Virus record (IMG/VR): IMGVR_UViG_3300032081_000312
Span: 1-20,032 of that record
Reading direction: 5' to 3' (one strand)
DNA from: a virus
DNA length: 20,032 nucleotides
A program made the position numbers and the translations under genes. Shown here one piece after another: positions 5,193 to 12,500 of the stretch. Within the stretch, counting starts at the first letter, position 1. Each line of letters begins with the position of its first letter. The notes below the pieces were generated by a model. It searched no databases. It had not been told where the DNA came from and saw only the letters and a program-made list of their open reading frames with translations.

Positions 5193-5930
5193 ATGGCTTA
5201 CGATATCCGCTCCATATCACAGGTCGGAACATCTGAGCCTTTTGAGCTTCAAATGGCCCGGGGACAGATCCCGGGCCATTCCATAAGGAATTTGTTTGGC
5301 ACAAACCCTGAAATAGGAACGTCGTTTGTTACGCCTTGGGAGAACAACACGGCGCTTCCGTTTCTTAGCGCAGAACAAAATCTCTCTTTTGTCAGCACTG
5401 TGGCTGGAGATGTGGATATAAAAATTTTGGTTTCTGGTGTAGATCAAAACTACGCCGAAGTAAGCGAGGTCGTGACCTTACTTGGCACGTTGCCTGTTAC
5501 CACTACGAATAAGTTTTTTCGAATAAACGACATACTCACTGTTTTCGGTAATCCGGCTGGTGATGTCACTGCCTCGTATAACGCTGTGGTATATGCTAAA
5601 ATTATTGCGGGTCGTGGCAAGAACCAAGCTGCGGTGTTTACGGTCCCTGCTGGGCATTCTTTTTATCTTGGTCGCATTGACGCCTTTACAGCAACATCTA
5701 ACAATGACACTAAGATTATGACGTTTCGCAACCGAGTTACATACAGTGACGGTCGGGTGTTTAATGTTGCTCAGACTAACTTTGTCGAGCGTATGGATAT
5801 TGCGCGTAACCTTCCGTTCAAGGTTCCAGAAAAAGCGACTATTGAGTTCCAGGTTAAGATGAGTAGCAACACTGCGGATATTGGTATCTTTAGCGACGGG
5901 GTTCTAGTTAAAGAGCAAGGGCGTTTGTAA
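5193..5930 (+). CDS. Virion structural protein of marine-phage type
   Basis: 245-aa beta-rich protein. Near the N-terminus is EPFELQMARGQIPGHSIRNL, then a stretch ending in SFVTPW, followed by VDIKILVSGVDQNYAEVSE and VTLLGTLPVTTTNKFFRIND, VYAKIIAGRGKNQAAVFTVP, and AGHSFYLGRIDAFTATSNND. The 'FELQxARGQIPGH...GxDxNYxExSExVxLxGxxxVTTTxxFxRIN...VPAGxxxYLG' order is characteristic of a structural protein widespread in pelagiphages and cyanophages, found in virions but with no defined position. A head or neck surface protein is my best guess. AGAGG before the ATG supports the start. Codons 20-30 hold a very stable hairpin. Confidence 0.75.
   Translation: MAYDIRSISQVGTSEPFELQMARGQIPGHSIRNLFGTNPEIGTSFVTPWENNTALPFLSAEQNLSFVSTVAGDVDIKILVSGVDQNYAEVSEVVTLLGTLPVTTTNKFFRINDILTVFGNPAGDVTASYNAVVYAKIIAGRGKNQAAVFTVPAGHSFYLGRIDAFTATSNNDTKIMTFRNRVTYSDGRVFNVAQTNFVERMDIARNLPFKVPEKATIEFQVKMSSNTADIGIFSDGVLVKEQGRL
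5252..5280 (+). other. Strong GC-rich intragenic hairpin
   Basis: AATGGCCCGGG (5252-5262) pairs perfectly with CCCGGGCCATT (5270-5280) around a 7-nt loop, an 11-bp stem with nine G-C pairs in a moderately AT-rich region. It lies in codons 20-30 of the 245-aa structural protein and has no T-run, so a pause, RNase site or differential-expression element is more likely than a terminator. Confidence 0.6.
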
Positions 5931-6184
5931 TGGCAGAAAAACGTAAGAAAAAGAATGTTAAATTATCTGTTGGTCGCGGTGAAAAACGATCCGTCAAACA
6001 GGGTGCTGGTCTCACTGCTAAAGGGCGAGCAAAGTACAATCGTCAAACCGGATCAAACTTAAAGGCTCCCGCCCCAAACCCAAAAACGAAGGAAGCCAAG
6101 GGTCGAAAGAAGTCTTTCTGCGCTCGTTCTAGTGGCTGGACAGGTGAGCGAGGTAAAGCCGCCCGTAAAAGATGGAATTGTTAG
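5930..6184 (+). CDS. Small basic Lys-rich protein (DUF6321-like)
   Basis: 84-aa, strongly basic protein. The motifs are KQGAGLTAKGRAKYNRQTGS (23-42), LKAPAPNP, KKSFCARSSGW (60-70) and a final ARKRWNC with Cys 64 and Cys 84. I know this pattern ('GLTAKGRAxYNRxTGSNLKxP...RKSFCARxxG...ARxRWxC') as a small family of marine phage proteins, I believe named DUF6321; the name is from memory. A nucleic-acid-binding or packaging-related role would suit the charge but is unproven. The start overlaps the previous stop by one base, and its own stop abuts the next ATG. Confidence 0.75.
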   Translation: MAEKRKKKNVKLSVGRGEKRSVKQGAGLTAKGRAKYNRQTGSNLKAPAPNPKTKEAKGRKKSFCARSSGWTGERGKAARKRWNC

Positions 6185-6466
6185 ATGGTCCAGAAGAATG
6201 TGTTTATGTTGGCTACCGTGATAGTAGTTGGTGTTATTAGCAGCTACGGAATAGTTGTTCAAAATTGGGTTGAGTGGAGCACTACAACACTTGTGGATTT
6301 AGACAAAAGATCTGCTATAATGGAGGTTGAAGTGCGACGTACGAACGAAATGGTTTTGCAAAACTACGAGATGTTAAAGGATCTCACGGATCGTACAAGG
6401 AAAACAAGTCATGGCGATTACCAGGAACCAACAGGTCAAACAGATGTCTACTGGACGGAGAAGTAA
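6185..6466 (+). CDS. Small membrane protein with coiled coil; lysis-type candidate
   Basis: 93-aa protein. Residues about 6-26 (VFMLATVIVVGVISSYGIVV) form one hydrophobic transmembrane helix after a short N-terminus; the rest, from about 38 to 70, is a charged helix likely to form a coiled coil (DKRSAIMEVEVRRTNEMVLQ and onward). The layout, a membrane anchor plus helical domain, resembles small phage lysis accessory proteins (XhlA-like or inner spanin-like), but no diagnostic motif is present. An alternative is a membrane-docking virion protein. No endolysin gene is visible in the window. The start directly follows the previous stop with only a weak ribosome site. Confidence 0.65.
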   Translation: MVQKNVFMLATVIVVGVISSYGIVVQNWVEWSTTTLVDLDKRSAIMEVEVRRTNEMVLQNYEMLKDLTDRTRKTSHGDYQEPTGQTDVYWTEK

Positions 6467-6626
6467 GATGGCTAAGAAACCCGGATTGTACGCAAATATT
6501 GCGGCTAAGAAAAAGCGCATTGCCGCTGGATCTGGCGAAAAAATGAGAAAGCCCGGAACCAAAGGGGCTCCTACGGCTAAAAACTTCAAGCAGGCTGCGA
6601 AGACTGCGAAGAAGAGGAAGAAGTAA
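6411..6626 (+). CDS. Small Lys-rich protein with two possible starts
   Basis: 71-aa basic protein from 6411, or 52 aa from the in-frame ATG at 6468. The body reads MAKKPGLYANIAAKKKRIAA then GSGEKMRKPGTKGAPTAKNF and ends in a Lys/Arg run. This 'GLYANIxAKxxRIAAGSGEKMRKPGxKGAPTA' string is a short protein common in marine phages; function unknown. The 6468 start has GGAG seven bases upstream and gives the usual protein. The 6411 start has AAGGA upstream, gives MAITRNQQVKQM, a start I associate with other marine phage proteins, and overlaps the membrane protein gene by 56 bases. I cannot decide between them; both may be used. Confidence 0.65.
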   Translation: MAITRNQQVKQMSTGRRSKMAKKPGLYANIAAKKKRIAAGSGEKMRKPGTKGAPTAKNFKQAAKTAKKRKK

Positions 6627-7291
6627 TGGCGACCTCTGGATCAAGAGATTTTAACCTCGATGTAGGGGAAATCGTTGAAGAAGCGTATGAGCGGTGTGGG
6701 CTAGAGGTTCGCACGGGTTACGATGCGAAGACTGCTCGTCGGTCTTTAAATTTGATGTTTGCGGATTGGGCCAACCGTGGTTTAAACCTGTGGACTGTTA
6801 ACCAAGCGACAATCATATTAACTCAAGGCCAAGCACAGGAGACGCTGACTCCTGATGTAGTTGATATGTTAGAGGTTGTGCTGCGCAGAGATGGGACGGA
6901 CTACGAGTTAGATCGAATTAGCCGAGGTGACTATTTAACTCTGCCTAACAAGACGACTCAGGGTAGACCTAGCCAATTTTATTTTGACCGCCAAATTACT
7001 CCAGTAATTAATTTGTGGTCAGTTCCTGAAAACTCTACCGATCAATTGGTCTACTATTACGTCCGTAGGATCGAAGATGCGGACGCGTTAGTTAATACTA
7101 CGGACCTCCCGTTTAGGTTTTATCCTTGTATGGTTGCAGGCTTGGCGTACTACATGGCTGTCAAACGAGCGCCTGAACGCGTTCAGATGTTAAAAAGTAT
7201 CTATGAGGAAGAGTTCCAACGAGCAGCGGACGAGGACGAGAACCGCACTCCGTTAAAACTTCAACCAAGTTTAAGTTATTTGAGGGTCTAA
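6626..7291 (+). CDS. Head-tail adaptor, P22 gp4-like
   Basis: 221-aa protein. The N-terminal helical part (VGEIVEEAYERCGLEVRTGY, then ARRSLNLMFADWANRGLNLW at about 37-56) matches the phage P22 gp4-like tail accessory/adaptor family, which binds the portal ring after DNA packaging and closes the head for tail attachment. A beta-rich insert follows, then a helical end with FRFYPCMVAGLAYYMAVKRA and a Glu-rich helix. P22 gp4 has 166 aa; the extra length is mainly the insert. The start overlaps the previous stop by one base and has a GAGGAAGAAG purine run upstream. Confidence 0.82.
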   Translation: MATSGSRDFNLDVGEIVEEAYERCGLEVRTGYDAKTARRSLNLMFADWANRGLNLWTVNQATIILTQGQAQETLTPDVVDMLEVVLRRDGTDYELDRISRGDYLTLPNKTTQGRPSQFYFDRQITPVINLWSVPENSTDQLVYYYVRRIEDADALVNTTDLPFRFYPCMVAGLAYYMAVKRAPERVQMLKSIYEEEFQRAADEDENRTPLKLQPSLSYLRV

Positions 7292-7788
7292 TGGCGTTCG
7301 CTAGTGGCAAAAAGGCTTGGGGTATTTCTGATCGTTCAGGAAAGCGATATCGTCTTTCTGAAATGAAGAAGGAATGGAACGGTCTTTTAGTTGGTCCAGA
7401 TGAGTGGGAAGAAAAACATCCCCAGCTCTTTCCTCCTCGTGTAGGGCCAGATCCACAAGCCCTAAAAGACGCACGTCCGGATAGAGAAGAACCTAAAGTT
7501 GAGGTATTGTTGAGATCGAATCCTTTGCTTTCTTCAGGGTCTGGAACAGGTGTCATAACCGTAATAGAGCCTGGTCATGGTAGAAGCACTTCTAATGTTG
7601 TACGATTAAGAAACGCGGCGCCGTTTGATGGTTTTACGGCTTCAGCATTAAACGACACGAACGGCTATTCGATCACAGTGGTCGATAGCGACACATACAC
7701 AATCACTGTGTCCGAAACGGCACAATCAGGGCAGGTTCGAGGGGGCGGAGATTTTACGTCTGCAGGGCCTGTCACGGTGGAGGCATAA
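7291..7788 (+). CDS. Virion accessory protein with a tail-type beta module
   Basis: 165-aa two-part protein. The N-terminal half (SGKKAWGISDRSGKRYRLSE, WNGLLVGPDEWEEKHPQLFP, then RVGPDPQALKDARPD) is a conserved-looking marine phage segment of unknown function that is always near the neck genes in my experience. The C-terminal half, from about residue 80, carries the beta pattern 'GVITVIEPGHGRSTSNVVRL ... YSITVVDSDTYTITVSETA', a single copy of the AHGL-type module repeated in the 1,879-aa tail protein downstream (annotation pipelines often label it FCCH-like). Its place between two adaptor-type genes suggests a neck or tail-hub attachment role. One-base overlap with the upstream gene; GAGGGT ribosome site. 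Confidence 0.75.
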   Translation: MAFASGKKAWGISDRSGKRYRLSEMKKEWNGLLVGPDEWEEKHPQLFPPRVGPDPQALKDARPDREEPKVEVLLRSNPLLSSGSGTGVITVIEPGHGRSTSNVVRLRNAAPFDGFTASALNDTNGYSITVVDSDTYTITVSETAQSGQVRGGGDFTSAGPVTVEA

Positions 7789-8442
7789 ATGGCTTTTACA
7801 TATAGTCAGTTAAAACAGGCGGTTCAGGATTACACTGAAAATTACGAGACGACTTTTGTAAACAACCTCCCTGTTTTTATCAGGTTGGCTGAAGACAAAA
7901 TTTTAAAACAAGTTCAATTAAATTTGTTTCGCAAAACTCAGTCGTCCACTTTTGTGGTGGGAACTAAGTACTTAAATTTGCCAACAGATTTTTTGGCTCC
8001 GTATTCTTTGTCGTATATCAAGAACAACGAAAAGAACTACCTTGATTTTAAAGATGCTAGTTTCGTACAAACGTACTCTCCGGACGCGACAGTTCAGGGC
8101 GATCCTCGTTATTACGCACAGTTTGATAACGTTAATTTCATTCTTGGGCCAACTCCAGGTACAGCGTACCCGTTTGAGTTAAGCTATTTCTATGCGCCTG
8201 TTAGTTTGACCGAGGATTCTGCTGGAGACAATGCAACAAGTTGGTTAAGCATTAACGCTGAGACCACCCTTTTGTATGCGACCCTGGTTGAGTCTGGTGT
8301 GTTTATGAAAGCTGAGAACGATACAATGTCTATGTATCAACAACGGGTACAGGAAGGCTTAGTGCAATTAAAAATGTTGGGAGAGTCTAAACAGACTACC
8401 GACCTGTATCGTATGGGTCAGATTGTTCGGCCTAGCCAATGA
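7789..8442 (+). CDS. Phage adaptor protein, SU10-like
   Basis: 217-aa protein. The N-terminal helix-rich part (YSQLKQAVQDYTENYETTFV, FIRLAEDKILKQVQLNLFRK) is followed by a beta part (STFVVGTKYLNLPTDFLAPY, then YYAQFDNVNFILGPTPGT and FELSYFYAPVSL) and closing helices (INAETTLLYATLVESGVFMK and on). This order matches adaptor proteins of the podovirus SU10 type that sit between portal and tail. With the gp4-like protein two genes upstream, it defines the neck module. GGAGG upstream supports the start. Confidence 0.82.
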   Translation: MAFTYSQLKQAVQDYTENYETTFVNNLPVFIRLAEDKILKQVQLNLFRKTQSSTFVVGTKYLNLPTDFLAPYSLSYIKNNEKNYLDFKDASFVQTYSPDATVQGDPRYYAQFDNVNFILGPTPGTAYPFELSYFYAPVSLTEDSAGDNATSWLSINAETTLLYATLVESGVFMKAENDTMSMYQQRVQEGLVQLKMLGESKQTTDLYRMGQIVRPSQ

Positions 8443-8702
8443 TGGATGTAAAAGTTCACACTACAACAAACAGAGGCCATACTCCTGAAGAGATTGCCTC
8501 TTTTTGTTGTGATAAGTTGATGCATGTAGCGGATACAGCCCCTCCAGTGATCAGGGATCAAGCAAGGGCGTTTAAAAACGTTATGGAGTCTGTTATAGCG
8601 GATCACATAAAACAGGGTATTCTCAGTGACCGAACAACTGTGTATAATGCCTTAAAGGATGCAGGACACCCAGAGCTTGCTGAGTTAATAAGGAGAATGT
8701 GA
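8439..8702 (+). CDS. Small helical protein common in phages, unknown
   Basis: 87-aa (86 from the second ATG at 8442) alpha-helical protein. The segment RGHTPEEIASFCCDKLMHVA, then APPVIRDQARAFKNVMESVI and a C-terminal TTVYNALKDAGHPELAELI, fits a small family seen in T4-like and marine phages next to structural genes ('GHTPEEIA...IRDQAxAF...L...AGxxELA'). Function unknown to me. ATG at 8439 overlaps the previous stop by four bases (ATGA), which indicates translational coupling; no good ribosome site of its own. Confidence 0.75.
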   Translation: MMDVKVHTTTNRGHTPEEIASFCCDKLMHVADTAPPVIRDQARAFKNVMESVIADHIKQGILSDRTTVYNALKDAGHPELAELIRRM

Positions 8703-9214
8703 TGTCGATTACTGCAGGATTGACCACTTCGTTTAAAGAGGAACTCCTTTTAGGAGGTCATGACTTTAGTACGTCGGGTGCGTCAGCGGGAACGTTTGTA
8801 ATATCGTTGTACATTAACTCGTCCGATGTTTTAGGGCCAGGCACTACCACGCCTCCGTTTGGAGCCGAAGAAGTTCCTACGACTGGCGTTAGTGGGTCAG
8901 GTGGTTATACTGCCGGCGGTGGAGCTTCAGCAATTACCGACAATGCTCTGGTTGTTGGCACAACTCCTACAAACGGTGGTTCTGGAACAACTGTGTTTAC
9001 CAGTTTTTCAAACAAGACGTTTACTGGTGTGACGATCACAAATGCTAACTCTGCGGTCATTTTTAATGACACGCCGGCAGGAAATGCGTCCTCTAGGACT
9101 CAACCGACTGTTGCGGTATTAGATTTCGGTGGAAATAAAAGCGCGTCTGGTGGAGACTTCACTATTCAGTTTCCAACAGCAGACGCAAGTACGGCGATCA
9201 TAAGGATTGCATAA
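8702..9214 (+). CDS. Beta-rich virion protein
   Basis: 170-aa protein, Gly/Ser/Thr-rich and low in charge. It starts MSITAGLTTSFKEELLLGGH and carries FVISLYINSSDVLGPGTTTP, SGSGGYTAGGGA, and NKTFTGVTITNANSAVIFND; it ends FTIQFPTADASTAIIRIA. The 'KEELLxGxHxF...FxIxLYxSxA...GxGYxxGGxxL...T...G...I' plan is known from structural proteins encoded near phage neck genes; no exact role is established to my knowledge. The ATG at 8702 is preferred to the GTG at 8699 because AGGAG at 8691-8695 is six bases upstream and the stop-start overlap is the usual one base. Confidence 0.72.
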   Translation: MSITAGLTTSFKEELLLGGHDFSTSGASAGTFVISLYINSSDVLGPGTTTPPFGAEEVPTTGVSGSGGYTAGGGASAITDNALVVGTTPTNGGSGTTVFTSFSNKTFTGVTITNANSAVIFNDTPAGNASSRTQPTVAVLDFGGNKSASGGDFTIQFPTADASTAIIRIA

Positions 9215-9552
9215 TGCCTGTATTCGATAGAGTAAAAGAAACGTCTACAACCGAAGGTGTTGTGAGTATGACTCTCAACGGTCCTTCAGTAGGGTTTCAA
9301 TCATTTGCCAGTGTCTTTAGCATTGGAGACGAGACTTTTTACTCTATTGTTTCTGCGGAAGGTGACTTTGAAGTAGGTATTGGAACATACTCTGCATTAA
9401 ATACCCTGCGCCGAGATACGGTGTTATCAAGTAGCAACTCAGACAGTAAAGTGTCTTTTTCTGCAGGCATAAAATCAGTGTTTGTGACTTACCCTGCGAG
9501 TAAGTCTGTGACGATCGATCAGTCAATCGCACTATCAATTGCGTTAGGATAA
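9214..9552 (+). CDS. Small beta-rich tail-type protein
   Basis: 112-aa protein. It begins MPVFDRVKETSTTEGVVSMT and has FEVGIGTYSALNTLRRDTVL, then SSSNSDSKVSFSAGIKSVFV and TYPASKSV. The 'FDRVKETSTTxG...GFxSF...DFEVGxGTYxxxxTLxRDTVLxSSNxxxxVxFxAGxKxVFxTYPA' plan is one I know well from proteins before or within phage tail fibres, in small stand-alone form or as a domain. Likely a tail or collar attachment protein; evidence is family pattern and position. AAGGA at 9203 and a one-base overlap with the previous stop support the start. Confidence 0.78.
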   Translation: MPVFDRVKETSTTEGVVSMTLNGPSVGFQSFASVFSIGDETFYSIVSAEGDFEVGIGTYSALNTLRRDTVLSSSNSDSKVSFSAGIKSVFVTYPASKSVTIDQSIALSIALG

Positions 9553-9555
9553 AAA

Positions 9556-12500
9556 ATGGGCAAGAAACTTATATTTGATTACACGTTTGACGCTTCCGCC
9601 AAGACGGTAAAGGTCAACGATGTGTACGCACGGAAACGTTTCTTGTTGATTACAAACGTTACGACCGGAACAATTATCTACCAGTTTAATGACAGTGCTT
9701 TAGGCTTGGATAATATTGCTTTCGATTACAGTAATTTTGAAACAACCTTAACGTTGACCTTTGATACGACTTCTATGAGCGATACTGACGATCTTCAGAT
9801 TCTCTTAGAAGAAGAAAGCACCGACATGACCGTTAATCAACGGTTTGTTGACCCTGTTTCCAAAATACGTGTTTCAAACCCTGAGAACTTAATCGACACT
9901 GACTTCGAATATGGTTTGCAATCTACAAAATGGGAAACACTAGAGCTTACCAATAACATCCCAACGTTCTTCGCTCGTAATGGGGATTTTGATATTGATG
10001 TAGAAACTATGACTGTTTCTGCAGATAGCAATATTGTTACTGTAACAACGTCTGATGCTCACGGTCTTCAACGTGGCGCGCCTATTATTGTTCAGTCTTC
10101 TGGCAGTGCTTCTGCGGATGGCGGTTTTGTAGTGTCTGCTATTTTAAGCACAACGTCATTTAACTACATAGCTAAATCTACTTTTCTGCAGACACGAGAC
10201 ATTAAAGAAACGTTTACTCAATTGTTTCCAGGTTCTGTTTATTCAGGCACAGAGTTTAAATTAACAAACGTTGGAGGCATTACAACGGATTCAGCGGACC
10301 CTAGTGAGTTAACTGTTGGTACTGTTTTTCCAACAGATTTCACAAACGGCACTAGCATGGCGTTGTCCAACACTTTTGCTAAGTCGACACTTAACTTTGA
10401 GACGTCTGGAGTAGACGTAGACAATGTCTCATCTTTAGACATTTCTTACACAAACAATGTCGCTACTGGTGAGACTGATGGATTTTTGTTAGGCGGTGTG
10501 GCGTCGGTTACTTGGCAACCAGATTTCACTAAAACAAACGGCTTCTATTTTGAAGAAGGTGATGTAACGGTTGCTAATAACCGAGCAACTTTCTCAGCGC
10601 CACATGGTTTTTCAACAGGCGAGCTTGTTTCGTATTTAGGTGATAGTAGTAACACTGCTATTTCCGGCCTGTCATATATGAATGCGTATTTTGTAGTCGT
10701 AATCGACGACAACACATTGCAGTTTCATACTTTTCGTACGACCAGCACTTCATCTGGACGCATTAACATAAGTGCTGCTGGAACTAGCGCCGGTTTAGTT
10801 AAATCAGCTTTTGTGCGTTCTTATTGGCACAACTATTATTACGGTTATGTAAATAGTAATTTTTATTATCGCGGCGTTGCGTATTTGTATGTCAACTCAT
10901 CTTATACCATTTCTGATACGAATGTTTATAGCAAGTTTGGTTACACGTACGCTCTGAACCCTGCTTTTGCTGTTAGAATAAACGGCGTCGACAATTCTTA
11001 TTTTGATGAATCCACGAGTATAACTAATCCAGCTTCAAGCTCGAATTACGATTATTATCTAAGGGCTCGTTCGAGTGCATACTCAGGTCTAACCATTATA
11101 TATCGAAACAATAACGGTAGCCAAGTATACAATTACAGCAACAACAGCGGGGACCTGGCATGGGTTCCAGCTCTGTTTGATGTAACACCTTCAAGTCTGT
11201 ATGTTCCGAGCCACGGCATAACTGTGCCTTCAGTCGTTACAGTTACTGCTACATCAGGAACTTTGCCTACGGGTCTTTCTTCTGGAGCGTCTTACATAGC
11301 CAGTCGTTTAGACGACAATAGGCTTACTTTTACAACTCTAACAAATTCAAACGTTAAATTTTCAAGCAGTGGCTCTGCAGATCTTGTGTATAGAGTTGAA
11401 GGAACTCTTCCAAATGCGACGGGCAACACGGTTCAGATTCCTGGAAATACTCTTCTAGAGGGTTCTGCTGTTGTATATGACATAGACGGAGGAACTACGA
11501 TTGGTGGTTTGTCTGATGGCACTACTTACTATGCTGCTTTTAAGTCTGGAGATCGGTTTAAATTATCCACTACCGCCAACCCGTTTGGCGTAGCTGGTGT
11601 AGCCTTGGCTCAAAACAGTAGCTTTTGGGTTAGTCTAAGTCTAAACAGAATAACTATAGACGGCACTAATCCGTTTACTACAGGCGATGCTGTTCAATAT
11701 TCTTCGTTGAGCCCAATCGTTGGTTTGAATAACGGTCAGATCTATTGGGTAGAGGTTTCTGGTAGTTATATTTACCTTTATAACAGCAAATCTGATGCCA
11801 TAGGCGGAGTTTCTGGTAACCGAGTAAGCCTAGAATATTATGGTTCGGGTCGAGGAACTTTTTCAGAGCTTAATATTATAGACCTTACCTCTGTTCCGTC
11901 ACCCTCCGAGACGCAAGTTTTATTGGCGGATTACGTTGGCGCTGCAGATGGAAACTATGTGGTTTCCTCTACGTCAGCAGACGGATTGTCGTTTACTTTT
12001 GATGCGGGTAACGTAATTGAGGCTCGGACTACGTTGGTTACTGCGCAAGCTGTTTTTGTTGCTGATTTAAATGCTCTGTACATTTCAAACCACGGATTTA
12101 TTTCAGGAGACTCGGTCGTGTACACGACAAGCGGGACCACAAATATTAACGGGCTTACAAGCGGGGACACGTATTACGTAGTTCGGAAGAACAAAGATTT
12201 TCTTCAGTTTGCAACAACCGAAGATAACGCAAGTCTTGGCACAGTTATCTCTTTGTCAGAGACAGGGTCTAGCTCTAGTGAGTTAACAGGAACGGTTACG
12301 TTGCAACCAACAACTATTGTTGGTTCGTTTAATGGGCAAGGAGCTGTTTCATTTACAGGAGGCTCAACGAAACTGAACGGTGAAGGGACCTCGTTTACGT
12401 CTTACTTTAATAAAGGCGATACAATATTTATAAACATACCGGAAACGACAGAGGGGCCGACTACAATTTCGGGGGTTAACTCGTCCACCGATTTGTTCAC

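Noticed and set aside
7161-7556. 131-codon minus-strand open frame
   Set aside because: It overlaps the gp4-like adaptor and the following gene, both with clear family patterns and coupled starts.
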